Positions 1-6,871 are shown, numbered from the stretch's first letter. The stretch is 9,748 nt of DNA from Lactobacillaceae bacterium UBA639 (GCA_002299975.1 DBOT01000001.1:1-9748), one strand, 5' to 3'. Notes: a model not told the origin generated them from the letters alone. A program made the numbers and translations.

Positions 1-338
1 ATCAGTTTCGGCGTCAGCGGTGGGAAGTAATAGTTGCCAATAATCGGCGGCAGGCCGAAGCGAATCTTGGTGGAGTTAGCCTGGTCAATCTCCTTTTGGG
101 CGACCTGGAGTTCATTTAGGATCAAGGCAACGTGGTTAGCAAACTGCTGGCCGGTAGCGGTGATGTGGAGCTCCCGGTGGACATGGTCACGCACGAAAAA
201 GGTGGTGTTAAAGTCCTGCTCCAGACGTTGGATGGCCATGGTGATGGTGGGCTGGCTGACCCCAAAGTGCTGGGCCACCTTAGAAAAATTTTGATCTTTT
301 ATCAGCTGCTGGTAATATTCTAAATCTTTAATTTTCAT
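1..338 (-). CDS. mleR: LysR-family regulator, N-terminal part (cut by window edge), divergent from malolactic enzyme
   Basis: Transcription regulator that probably controls the divergent malolactic gene. The visible 112 residues begin MKIKDLEYY. A winged helix-turn-helix covers about residues 1-60, with the recognition segment VSQPTITMAIQRLE at 27-40. A linker helix follows, and the start of the effector domain carries IRFGLPPIIG at 92-101. The rest, about 180 residues in this family, lies beyond the left edge. The ATG at 338-336 has a GAAGGA ribosome site 8 bases upstream, and the start aligns without gaps to the second LysR protein at 6894-7784 (49 identical residues of 112, counted by eye). 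The family and divergent position are seen. The mleR name is by analogy with lactococcal mleR/mleS, and malate or a related dicarboxylate as inducer is inference. The gene has no stop in the window. Confidence 0.9.
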   Translation of the reverse strand, partial: MKIKDLEYYQQLIKDQNFSKVAQHFGVSQPTITMAIQRLEQDFNTTFFVRDHVHRELHITATGQQFANHVALILNELQVAQKEIDQANSTKIRFGLPPIIGNYYFPPLTPKL

Positions 339-372
339 TTTAATTCCTTCATATCAATGATTTGGATGGTAC

Positions 373-391
373 ATATTAAGTTTATTTATAT
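373..391. promoter_or_regulatory. Candidate LysR-binding box between the divergent lysR and mleS
   Basis: ATAT-N11-ATAT is a dyad containing the T-N11-A pattern typical of LysR-type regulators. Its centre is about 58 bases upstream of the predicted mleS transcription start, close to the usual -65 recognition site of this family. It also lies on the lysR side, where binding could give autoregulation. The surrounding DNA is AT-rich, so a chance match is quite possible. Confidence 0.35.
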
Positions 392-418
392 CATAGCATG
401 AATTTGACTATAGAATAA
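390..418 (-). promoter_or_regulatory. Probable promoter of the left LysR gene
   Basis: Read on the minus strand, TATGAT at 395-390 matches the -10 consensus at five of six bases. It lies 17 bases downstream of a weak -35 candidate, TTATTC at 418-413. The elements overlap the mleS -35 region, giving a head-to-head arrangement that is usual for LysR genes and their targets. The weak -35 suggests low basal expression. Confidence 0.45.
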
Positions 419-433
419 TTCACTCACTATGAT
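404..433 (+). promoter_or_regulatory. Probable mleS promoter (TTGACT - 18 bp - TATGAT)
   Basis: TTGACT at 404-409 and TATGAT at 428-433 are separated by 18 bases. Each matches five of six consensus bases. Transcription would start near 440, leaving a leader of about 28 bases with the ribosome site at 451-457. The in-frame ATG at 429 lies inside the -10 hexamer, which argues against its use as a start. The nonamer TTTGACTAT also occurs at the -35 of the fumC promoter (2307-2315). Confidence 0.6.
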
Positions 434-450
434 GGGGACGATCAAAAGAA

Positions 451-457
451 AAGGAAG
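451..457 (+). promoter_or_regulatory. Ribosome binding site that fixes the mleS start at 468
   Basis: AAGGAAG lies 10 bases before the ATG at 468. The upstream in-frame ATG at 429 has no purine-rich ribosome site before it and sits in the predicted -10 element. Confidence 0.65.
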
Positions 458-467
458 ACGATTATTA

Positions 468-2087
468 ATGAATAAGGCAATGGCAATTTTGAACGACCCC
501 TTCAAGAACAAGGGGACCGCATTCACCCAGGCAGAACGGGAAGAGTTAGGTCTGACGGGGGTGCTCCCACCACGGGTCAAGACGATTGAAGAGCAGGCGG
601 CTGAAACCTACGCCCTCTTTGAAACGAAGACTAGCAACATCGAGAAGCGTCACTTCTTGATGGAAGTCTTCAACACCAACCGGACCCTGTTCTTCTACCT
701 GATGGGTCAACACATCACGGAATTCATGCCAATTGTGTATGATCCGGTGATCGCTGAATCTATCGAAAACTACAACGAACGTTACCAACGGCCACAGGAT
801 GCTGTCTACCTCTCTGTTAAGCACCCAGAGCGGATCAAGGAGAGCCTAGCTAACGTCAGTGGTGATCGTGATATTCGCCTGATCGTGGTTACTGATGCCC
901 AGGGAATCCTCGGTATCGGTGACTGGGGTGTTGACGGGGTCGACATCGCCGTTGGTAAGCTGATGGTTTACACGGCAGCGGCCGGAATTAACCCATCACA
1001 GGTTCTGCCGGTTTCCATCGATGCCGGAACGGACAATCCCAAGCTGCTGGATGACCCGAACTACCTTGGTGAACGTCACCAACGGATTACGGGCCAAGAA
1101 TACTTTGACTTCATCGATCGTTTTGTGGATGAAGTTGAAGGCCTTTACCCGAAGAGCCTGCTCCACTTTGAAGACTTTGGTCGGGGAACCGCAGCCCGGA
1201 TCCTTGATAAGTACCAAGACAAGATCCTGACCTTCAATGATGATATCCAAGGAACGGGGATCATTGCCCTGGCCGGGGTACTGGGAGCCATGAACATCTC
1301 TAAAGAGAAGCTGACTGACCAGACCTTCCTGACCTTTGGTGCCGGAACCGCCGGCATGGGGATCGCCAAGATGCTCTATGACGAATTGGTTCGGCAAGGC
1401 CTGACTCCCGAAGAAGCCAAGAAGCACTTCTACCTGGTCGATAAGCAAGGGCTGCTCTTTGATGACACTGAGGGCCTGACCGAAAAGCAGAAGCCATTCA
1501 CCCGTCAACGGAGCGAATTTGCCAATGCGGACGAGCTGACTAACCTGCTGGCAGTTGTTAAGGCCGTTCACCCAACTGTGGTGATCGGGACTTCCACCCA
1601 GCCGGGCACCTTTGACGAAGCTGTCGTTAAGGAGATGGCTGCCCACACCGACCGGCCAGTAATCTTCCCATTGTCTAACCCAACTAAGCTGGCCGAAGCT
1701 AAGGCCGCTGACTTGTTGAAGTGGACCGATGGCCGGGCACTGGTCGCAACGGGGATTCCGGTTGCTGACATTACTTACCAGGGTGTCACCTACCAGATTG
1801 GTCAGGCCAACAATGCCTTGATCTACCCTGGGGTTGGCTTTGGGGGCCTGGCAGTTCAAGCTAAGCAGCTGAATGATAATATGCTGGCTGCCGCTGCCCA
1901 TGCCTTGAGTGGTTTAGTTGATCCGGACCAACCGGGTGCTGCTGTCCTGCCACCAGTTTCTAAACTGGCTGAATTCTCCCAGCGGGTTGCTCAGCGGGTT
2001 GCTCAATCAGCCATTGACCAAGGACTGACGACGATGACCGACGCTAAAAAGGCCGTTGCCGATGCTAAATGGGAACCAAAGTACTAA
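468..2087 (+). CDS. mleS: Malolactic enzyme (NAD+- and Mn2+-dependent, L-malate to L-lactate + CO2)
   Basis: Cytoplasmic enzyme that decarboxylates L-malate directly to L-lactate, which deacidifies the cell and helps generate proton-motive force. With the start at 468 the protein has 539 residues, close to the roughly 540 of known MleS proteins, and begins [12 protein letters not shown] as they do. Visible malic-enzyme-fold features are the tyrosine of PIVYDP (Y91), the lysine of VGKL (K164), the metal ligands in FEDF (E235, D236) and FNDD (D258, D259), the nucleotide-binding loop GAGTAG (291-296) and SNPT (403-406). Two details favour malolactic over malic enzyme: the block corresponding to ERILGLGD in malic enzymes reads [10 protein letters not shown], with glycine 146 replacing a substrate-binding arginine, and the C-terminus is KWEPKY. 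The start rests on ribosome site, promoter position and family length. A terminator follows, so the gene appears monocistronic. No MleP-type permease adjoins it. Confidence 0.93.
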   Translation: MNKAMAILNDPFKNKGTAFTQAEREELGLTGVLPPRVKTIEEQAAETYALFETKTSNIEKRHFLMEVFNTNRTLFFYLMGQHITEFMPIVYDPVIAESIENYNERYQRPQDAVYLSVKHPERIKESLANVSGDRDIRLIVVTDAQGILGIGDWGVDGVDIAVGKLMVYTAAAGINPSQVLPVSIDAGTDNPKLLDDPNYLGERHQRITGQEYFDFIDRFVDEVEGLYPKSLLHFEDFGRGTAARILDKYQDKILTFNDDIQGTGIIALAGVLGAMNISKEKLTDQTFLTFGAGTAGMGIAKMLYDELVRQGLTPEEAKKHFYLVDKQGLLFDDTEGLTEKQKPFTRQRSEFANADELTNLLAVVKAVHPTVVIGTSTQPGTFDEAVVKEMAAHTDRPVIFPLSNPTKLAEAKAADLLKWTDGRALVATGIPVADITYQGVTYQIGQANNALIYPGVGFGGLAVQAKQLNDNMLAAAAHALSGLVDPDQPGAAVLPPVSKLAEFSQRVAQRVAQSAIDQGLTTMTDAKKAVADAKWEPKY

Positions 2088-2164
2088 TCTATTAAGTACC
2101 CATTAGCTAGGCGAGAATAAGTAAATCAGTCTAAAAAGTTTGTGATTCTGATCTTAAAATTGCC

Positions 2165-2206
2165 AAATCTCAAGAATTTTATTTAATAAATTCTTGAGAT
2201 TTTTTT
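2165..2206 (+). terminator. Strong intrinsic terminator after mleS
   Basis: A perfect 15-bp stem (arms 2165-2179 and 2188-2202, AAATCTCAAGAATTT and its complement) encloses an 8-base loop and runs into six T residues at 2201-2206, then ATTT. It lies 77 bases after the mleS stop and separates mleS from the fumC operon. The 77 bases between stop and stem show nothing recognisable. Confidence 0.88.
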
Positions 2207-2240
2207 ATTTGTTGGCTTGTGAAAAAATTGGTCTGCAGGA

Positions 2241-2255
2241 ATGGAAACGCCTTTA
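2241..2255 (+). promoter_or_regulatory. Degenerate cre-like (CcpA) site upstream of fumC
   Basis: ATGGAAACGCCTTTA fits the catabolite-responsive pattern WTGNAANCGNWWNCA in its left half (TGNAANCG intact) but departs at two right-half positions. It lies about 65 bases upstream of the -35. A 7-bp inverted repeat, AATTGGT (2226-2232) and ACCAATT (2269-2275), brackets it. This is a weak match and only a candidate. Nothing else is evident in 2211-2300. Confidence 0.25.
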
Positions 2256-2307
2256 TGACGGTTCGTTCACCAATTGATATAAGTGAAAATTATAGAATGC
2301 TAAAGGT

Positions 2308-2340
2308 TTGACTATGCCGGGTCTGACGGGTTAGGATAAT
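2308..2340 (+). promoter_or_regulatory. Probable promoter of the fumC operon
   Basis: TTGACT at 2308-2313 is a good -35. Two overlapping -10 candidates follow: TAGGAT (2332-2337, spacing 18) and GATAAT (2335-2340, spacing 21). The first has better spacing, the second better sequence. Transcription would start near 2345, leaving a leader of about 65 bases that begins inside or next to the Rex-like operator. Confidence 0.5.
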
Positions 2341-2350
2341 GGTGTAAATG

Positions 2351-2368
2351 ATGTGTAACATTTCACAA
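2351..2368. promoter_or_regulatory. Rex-like redox operator over the fumC transcription start region
   Basis: ATGTGTAACATTTCACAA matches the Gram-positive Rex pattern TTGTGAA-N4-TTCACAA at 12 of 14 defined positions. The right half-site TTCACAA is perfect. The left departs at the first base (A, often tolerated) and the sixth (T for A). It lies 10-20 bases downstream of the predicted -10, where a bound repressor would block initiation. Rex represses when NADH is low and leaves DNA when NADH rises. The target genes form a fumarate-reducing electron sink, which fits. Binding is inferred. Confidence 0.6.
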
Positions 2369-2408
2369 ATAAAACAACTTCTGATTACATCATTGGAGGC
2401 GTCAAAAA

Positions 2409-3800
2409 ATGACAGAATACCGTACTGAAGAAGATACGTTAGGTCCCGTTAAGATTCCCGCTGATGCACTGTGGGGTCCACAGACTGAACGTAGTCGTAA
2501 CAACTTCCCAACTGGCCAATACATGCCATTAGCAATTATCCGGGCTCTGCTGAACATCAAGAAGGCTGCTGCCCAAGCTAACATGGAAACTAAGGCCATC
2601 TCTGATGAAAAGGGTAACCTGATTGTTAAGGCTATTGACGAACTGCTGGCCTTAAGTGACGAAGACCTGCGTAAGGACTTCCCACTGAAGGTTTACCAAA
2701 CTGGTTCTGGTACTCAAACCAACATGAACACTAACGAAGTAGTTGCTCACAAGGCTCATCAGATCAACCCAGACATTGAAATTCTGCCAAACGACGATGT
2801 TAACAAGGGTCAAAGTTCTAACGATACCTTCCCAACGGCCATGAACGTGGTTGCTTTGGAAGCCGTTAACAAGCTGAAGCCAGCCGTTCAACACCTGATC
2901 GATAAATTGAAGATCAAGCAGGACAAGTACTGGAAGACGGTTAAGGTTGGCCGGACCCACCTGCAAGATGCTGTTCCATTGACGTTCGGTCAAGAAGTAT
3001 CTGGTTACGTTGCTGCCTTAGAGCACGACCTGAACTACATCAAGACGCTTGAACCAACGTTAGATGAACTGGCCATCGGTGGTACTGCCGTTGGTACTGG
3101 TTTGAACGCCGCTGAAGGCATGCCAGAAAAGATTGCTGAAAAGCTTTCTGCCGTTTACGGCCTGAACCTGACTGCCAAGAGCAACAAGTTCTACGGCTTG
3201 GCTAACCACTCCGGCTTAAACGTTGTTCACGGTGCATTGAAGACCCTGGCCGCTGATATGTTCAAGATTGCGCAGGACATTCGGTTCCTCGCTTCTGGTC
3301 CACGGGCTGGTTACGATGAATTAAACATTCCGGCTAACGAACCTGGTTCTTCCATCATGCCTGGTAAGGTTAACCCAACCCAAGCCGAAGCCGTTACGAT
3401 GGCTGCACTGCGGGTCTTCGGTAACGACACTGTCGTTACGATGGCATCATCCCAAGGTAACTTCGAAATGAACGTTTACAAGCCAGTAATGATCGACGCC
3501 TTCCTTGAATCCGCCGATCTGCTGACGGGGACGATCACCGGCTTCACTGACCGTTGTGTCAAGGGTCTGACTGTCAACGAAAAGCGGATGGCTGAACTGG
3601 TTGACAACTCCCTGATGACGGTTACGGCATTGTCACCACACATCGGTTACCATGACAGCGCTAAGATTGCCCAGGCCGCAGACAAGGCCGGCAGCACGCT
3701 GAAGGAAGCCGCTCTTAAGTCTGGTAAGGTCACTGAAGAACAATACGATGAGTGGATGGACATGCTGAAGATGACCAACGCTGATCGCAAGGACAAGTAA
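2409..3800 (+). CDS. fumC: Class II fumarate hydratase (fumarase C)
   Basis: Iron-independent, cytoplasmic, presumably homotetrameric fumarase interconverting L-malate and fumarate; here it probably runs from malate to fumarate to feed the next gene. The 463 residues match the usual class II length. Visible active-site blocks are GSGTQTNMN (99-107), SSNDTFP (136-142), GRTHLQDA with the catalytic-pair histidine H184 (181-188), and the fumarase/aspartase signature GSSIMPGKVNP (313-323) with the probable catalytic serine S314. Aspartase is a related family, but the N-terminal YRTEEDTLGPVKIP and overall blocks are those of fumarase. A GGAGG ribosome site at 2395-2399 lies 9 bases before the ATG. 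It is the first gene of a three-gene operon, 76 bases before the fumarate reductase, and carries the promoter and Rex-like site upstream. Class II fumarase has no iron-sulfur cluster, which suits a low-iron lactobacillus. Confidence 0.96.
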   Translation: MTEYRTEEDTLGPVKIPADALWGPQTERSRNNFPTGQYMPLAIIRALLNIKKAAAQANMETKAISDEKGNLIVKAIDELLALSDEDLRKDFPLKVYQTGSGTQTNMNTNEVVAHKAHQINPDIEILPNDDVNKGQSSNDTFPTAMNVVALEAVNKLKPAVQHLIDKLKIKQDKYWKTVKVGRTHLQDAVPLTFGQEVSGYVAALEHDLNYIKTLEPTLDELAIGGTAVGTGLNAAEGMPEKIAEKLSAVYGLNLTAKSNKFYGLANHSGLNVVHGALKTLAADMFKIAQDIRFLASGPRAGYDELNIPANEPGSSIMPGKVNPTQAEAVTMAALRVFGNDTVVTMASSQGNFEMNVYKPVMIDAFLESADLLTGTITGFTDRCVKGLTVNEKRMAELVDNSLMTVTALSPHIGYHDSAKIAQAADKAGSTLKEAALKSGKVTEEQYDEWMDMLKMTNADRKDK

Positions 3801-3813
3801 TTAAATGGTAATC

Positions 3814-3840
3814 GGGGGCAGGCGCATATCGGCTGCCTCT
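3814..3840 (+). repeat. GC-rich hairpin between fumC and the fumarate reductase gene
   Basis: GGGGGCAG (3814-3821) pairs with CTGCCTCT (3833-3840), eight pairs with two G-U wobbles and an 11-base loop. Only TTTG follows, so it is at best a leaky terminator. It could stabilise or mark a processing point in the operon mRNA. The frdA ribosome site AAGGAG (3862-3867) lies downstream and stays free. Confidence 0.5.
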
Positions 3841-3876
3841 TTGCCTGGTTAAGCAAACGAAAAGGAGTACATTATA

Positions 3877-5271
3877 ATGGCAGAAAAATTTCAACCATTA
3901 TCCGTAAGTAAGCTGGAAGACAGTTACGACGCTGTCATCATCGGTTCCGGTGGTACTGGTCTGTCCGCCGCTATCCAAGCCCACGAATTGGGGTTAAAGG
4001 TGGCCGTATTTGAAAAGGAAGAAGAGTTGGGTGGAAACACTAACCGGGCTTCCTCAGGAATGAACGCCGCTGAGACCAACGTGCAATTGAAGCACGGGGT
4101 AATCGATAACGTGGCTGACTTCTACCGTGAAACTTACAAAGACGGTGGTCGCCTGAACGATAAGGACATGTTGGGCTACTTCGTTTACCACACCGCCCCA
4201 GCAATTGACTGGTTGGCTGACCACGGAATCAAGCTCGACGACATCACCGTTACTGGTGGAATGTCCAAGAAGCGGACGCACCGGCCAGCAAGCATGGCCC
4301 CAATTGGTGGCTTCCTGGTTAAGAGCTTGTTGGACGTTGTTGCTAAGGAAGACATTCCGGTATTCAACAACACCAAGGTGACGAGCCTGTTGAAGGATGA
4401 CGAAGGCCGGATCAATGGGGTTAAGATCAACGCCAATGGTCTGATCAAGACGATCGAAGCCAAGGCCGTTATCCTGGCTACTGGTGGTTTCGGTGCCTCC
4501 AAGGAGTACATCGAACGCTTCCGTCCAGATCTTAAGGACTACAAGACCACTAACCAACCGGGCGCAACTGGCGACGGTTTGAAGTTAGCTGAAAGCGTTG
4601 GTGCTGAACTGATGCAGATGAACCTGGTTCAGGTTCACCCAACGGTTCAACAGGATCACCCACACGTTTACCTGATTGGTGAGGCTGTTCGTGGTGAAGG
4701 TGCCATCTTGGTTAACGCTCAGGGAAAGCGGTTCGTCAACGAACTGAACACCCGGAAGATCGTTTCCAACAGTATCACGGCCCTTCCAGAACACAGTGCT
4801 TACCTGATCTTTGACCAAGGTATCCGTGACCGTGCTAAGGCCATCGAGTTCTACGACAAGGTTGGTTTGGTTGTTCACGGTGACACCATTGAAGACTTAG
4901 CTAAGAAGTTGAAGATGGACCCAGAGACGCTGGCCCAGACGGTGACGACCTGGAACAAGGCCGTTGCAAGCCACAACGACCAAGAATTCGGCCGGACGAC
5001 CGGGATGGATCGTGGGATCGAAAAGCCTGGCTTCTTCGCTATCCACATCGCTCCAGCTATCCACTACACCATGGGTGGAATTCACATCACGCCGAAGACG
5101 CAGGTTCTTGACGGTAATGGGGATGTAATCCGTGGCCTGTTCGCTGCCGGTGAAGTTGCCGGTGGTTTGCACGGGAACAACCGGGTCGGTGGTAACTCCA
5201 TCGCCGAGACAGTGGTCTTTGGCCGTCAAGCCGGTCAACAGGTGACCCTGTACGTTCGTAAGCAAAAGTAA
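3877..5271 (+). CDS. frdA: Soluble fumarate reductase flavoprotein subunit (flavocytochrome c-type FAD domain)
   Basis: FAD enzyme predicted to reduce fumarate to succinate in the cytoplasm. The 464 residues begin after a short leader with the FAD-binding loop GSGGTG (23-28) and the acidic end of the second strand (E46), then GGNTNRASSG (52-61). The catalytic set known from Shewanella fumarate reductase is present with matching spacing: H254 in VHPT, E269 and R272 in GEAVRG, R293 in LNTR, H396 in HYTMGG and R436 in LHGNNRVGGN. There is no signal peptide, FMN-binding domain, haem motif or iron-sulfur partner, so the electron donor is unknown. A urocanate- or other enoate-reductase role is possible for this superfamily, but the catalytic set and the fumarase beside it favour fumarate. 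AAGGAG at 3862-3867 precedes the ATG by 9 bases. It is the second gene of the operon. Confidence 0.87.
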   Translation: MAEKFQPLSVSKLEDSYDAVIIGSGGTGLSAAIQAHELGLKVAVFEKEEELGGNTNRASSGMNAAETNVQLKHGVIDNVADFYRETYKDGGRLNDKDMLGYFVYHTAPAIDWLADHGIKLDDITVTGGMSKKRTHRPASMAPIGGFLVKSLLDVVAKEDIPVFNNTKVTSLLKDDEGRINGVKINANGLIKTIEAKAVILATGGFGASKEYIERFRPDLKDYKTTNQPGATGDGLKLAESVGAELMQMNLVQVHPTVQQDHPHVYLIGEAVRGEGAILVNAQGKRFVNELNTRKIVSNSITALPEHSAYLIFDQGIRDRAKAIEFYDKVGLVVHGDTIEDLAKKLKMDPETLAQTVTTWNKAVASHNDQEFGRTTGMDRGIEKPGFFAIHIAPAIHYTMGGIHITPKTQVLDGNGDVIRGLFAAGEVAGGLHGNNRVGGNSIAETVVFGRQAGQQVTLYVRKQK

Positions 5272-5280
5272 TTGGTATTA

Positions 5281-5302
5281 GCGGTCGGCAGTTTCCGGCC
5301 GC
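5281..5302 (+). repeat. GC-rich hairpin between the fumarate reductase and carrier genes
   Basis: GCGGTCGG (5281-5288) pairs with CCGGCCGC (5295-5302) around a 6-base loop, with one G-U wobble. No T-run follows, so it is not a terminator. Its place just after a stop codon mirrors the hairpin at 3814-3840, which suggests a role in segmental mRNA stability. Confidence 0.55.
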
Positions 5303-5354
5303 CTTGCCTTGCAATTATTTATCAACGATGAGACACAAGAGGAATTATTGAAAG

Positions 5355-6776
5355 ATGAAAAAATTAGAACACGTCAACTATCGTGGCTTCATCTTGCCAG
5401 TCGTAGTGGGATTAATCCTCTGGCTGATGACGCCAATTAAACCGGCGGCAGTTCCAGTTGCCGGCTGGCATATGTTTGCCCTGTTTGTGGGAACCATTAT
5501 TGCCTGCATTACCCGGCCACTGCCAATTGGTGGGGTTTCAATTGTCGCTTTTGCCTTAACCGTTCTTACCAAGACGGTGCCAATGGACAAGGCAATCGTC
5601 GGTTTCGGGAATGCTTCTATTTGGATGATCGCGATGGCCTTCTTCATCGCCCGGGGCTTTATCAAGACCGGCCTTGGTCGGCGGATTGCCCTTAACTTTG
5701 TGAAGGCCTTCGGTAAGCGGACCCTGGGTCTGGCCTACTCCCTGATCGGGGTTGACCTGATCCTGGCTCCGGCAACGCCAAGTAACACGGCTCGTGCCGG
5801 TGGGGTGCTGTACCCAATCATTAAGTCCCTTTCCCAATCATTTGGTTCCGACCCGAAGGATGGGACCCAGCGGAAGATCGGTTCATTCCTGATCTTCGCT
5901 GAATACCATGGTGACATGATCACCGCGGCTATGTTCATGACCGCGATGGCCGCTAACCCGCTGGTTCAAACCCTGGCTAAGGGCAGTGGTGTTAACATCA
6001 CCTGGATGGGCTGGTTCCTGGCTGCCTTGGTACCGGGGATCATCTCATTGATCGTCGTACCATGGTTGATCTACAAGATGTACCCACCTGAGGTCAAGGA
6101 AACGCCAAATGCTAAGCAATGGGCTGAAAAGGAACTCAGTGAGATGGGCCCAATGAGCCTGGCCGAAAAGATCATGGCTGTGATCTTCGTTTTGGCCCTG
6201 ATTCTGTGGATGACCGGGAGCTTCATCGGTATCGATGCTACGCTGGCTGCCTTCATCGCCTTGGCACTTCTCCTCTTAACGGGAGTTTTGAGCTGGCAGG
6301 ATGTCCTGCACGAAACTGGTGCTTGGAACACCCTGACTTGGTTCTCTGTTCTGGTTATGATGGCCGGTTCACTGACGAGCCTGGGCTTCATCCCTTGGTT
6401 GAGTAAGGCTATCGGTAGTTCACTGCACGGGATGAACTGGGTACTCGTATTGATTATCCTGATCGTCGTTTACTTCTACAGTCACTACCTGTTTGCCAGT
6501 TCAACGGCCCACGTTACGGCGATGTACAGTGCTTTCTTAGCTGTTGCCATCTCCGCAAACGTACCACCAATGCTGGCGGCCCTCTTACTTGGGTTCTTCG
6601 GTAACCTGATGGCATCCACGACCCACTACGCTTCTGGCCCGGCACCAGTTCTCTTCGGTTCTGGTTACGTTCCACAGTCAAAGTGGTGGACGCTGAACTT
6701 TGTCTTAGGGATCTTCTACCTGGTTGTTTGGATCGGGATCGGCAGTCTCTGGATGAAAGTTATCGGTATGTGGTAA
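5355..6776 (+). CDS. DASS-family (CitT/TtdT/SODiT-like) dicarboxylate carrier, probable malate or fumarate/succinate exchanger
   Basis: Integral membrane carrier of 473 residues with about 11-13 hydrophobic segments, the usual size for the divalent anion:Na+ symporter family. Its two substrate-binding repeats are visible as PATPSNTARAGG (139-150, with SNT at 143-145) and FASSTAHVTAM (380-390), followed by STTHYASGPAPVLFGSGY (421-438). These are hallmarks of the bacterial CitT/TtdT and plastid 2-oxoglutarate/malate branch, many of whose members are antiporters. Lying last in the fumC-frdA operon, it most likely imports malate, fumarate or a related acid against succinate. It may also supply malate to MleS, since no other carrier for that is visible. 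The exact substrate is inference. The ribosome site AGAGGA (about 5338-5343) is 11 bases before the ATG, and a strong terminator follows the stop. Confidence 0.88.
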   Translation: MKKLEHVNYRGFILPVVVGLILWLMTPIKPAAVPVAGWHMFALFVGTIIACITRPLPIGGVSIVAFALTVLTKTVPMDKAIVGFGNASIWMIAMAFFIARGFIKTGLGRRIALNFVKAFGKRTLGLAYSLIGVDLILAPATPSNTARAGGVLYPIIKSLSQSFGSDPKDGTQRKIGSFLIFAEYHGDMITAAMFMTAMAANPLVQTLAKGSGVNITWMGWFLAALVPGIISLIVVPWLIYKMYPPEVKETPNAKQWAEKELSEMGPMSLAEKIMAVIFVLALILWMTGSFIGIDATLAAFIALALLLLTGVLSWQDVLHETGAWNTLTWFSVLVMMAGSLTSLGFIPWLSKAIGSSLHGMNWVLVLIILIVVYFYSHYLFASSTAHVTAMYSAFLAVAISANVPPMLAALLLGFFGNLMASTTHYASGPAPVLFGSGYVPQSKWWTLNFVLGIFYLVVWIGIGSLWMKVIGMW

Positions 6777-6785
6777 TAAATTAAC

Positions 6786-6827
6786 GAGTCTGATTAGCAA
6801 ATTTACTTTGCTGATCAGGCTCTTTTT
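6786..6827 (+). terminator. Intrinsic terminator of the fumC-frdA-carrier operon
   Basis: A 16-bp stem (6786-6801 with 6807-6822, two G-U wobbles) encloses a 5-base loop and is followed by TTTTT at 6823-6827. It starts 9 bases after the carrier stop codon. Confidence 0.9.
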
Positions 6828-6855
6828 GTTTCCCTAACTAAATAGTTGCTATAAT
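6826..6855 (+). promoter_or_regulatory. Probable promoter of the second LysR gene
   Basis: A perfect TATAAT at 6850-6855 lies 18 bases after TTGTTT (6826-6831), which overlaps the T-run of the preceding terminator. The LysR ATG is 38 bases further downstream. Confidence 0.55.
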
Positions 6856-6856
6856 A

Positions 6857-6871
6857 TTTACTGTTAGTAAA
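6857..6871. promoter_or_regulatory. Inverted repeat at the LysR transcription start, candidate autoregulatory operator
   Basis: TTTACT-GTT-AGTAAA is a perfect 6-bp dyad beginning one base after the -10 hexamer. A bound regulator there would block its own transcription. It is too short and AT-rich for a firm call, and no second copy was found near the other promoters. Confidence 0.35.

Noticed and set aside
34..323. Two plus-strand frames (34-294 and 132-323) over the left LysR gene.
   Set aside because: The minus strand encodes an unmistakable LysR N-terminus through this interval; the plus frames lack ribosome sites and domains.
996..1901. A 301-codon open frame on the minus strand inside mleS.
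   Set aside because: It is antisense to a well-conserved enzyme, has no recognisable domain or ribosome site, and is explained by the codon bias of the sense gene.
468..2087. Calling this gene an ordinary NAD malic enzyme (mae/maeA).
   Set aside because: The [10 protein letters not shown] block with glycine in place of the malic-enzyme arginine, the YDP variant, the start sequence and the KWEPKY end all follow malolactic enzymes.
3873..3878. A perfect TATAAT at the frdA start codon as a possible internal promoter.
   Set aside because: It overlaps the ATG and lies downstream of the ribosome site; any transcript from it would lack both.
4054..4557. A 167-codon minus-strand frame inside the fumarate reductase gene.
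   Set aside because: It lies entirely antisense to conserved catalytic sequence and shows no family features.
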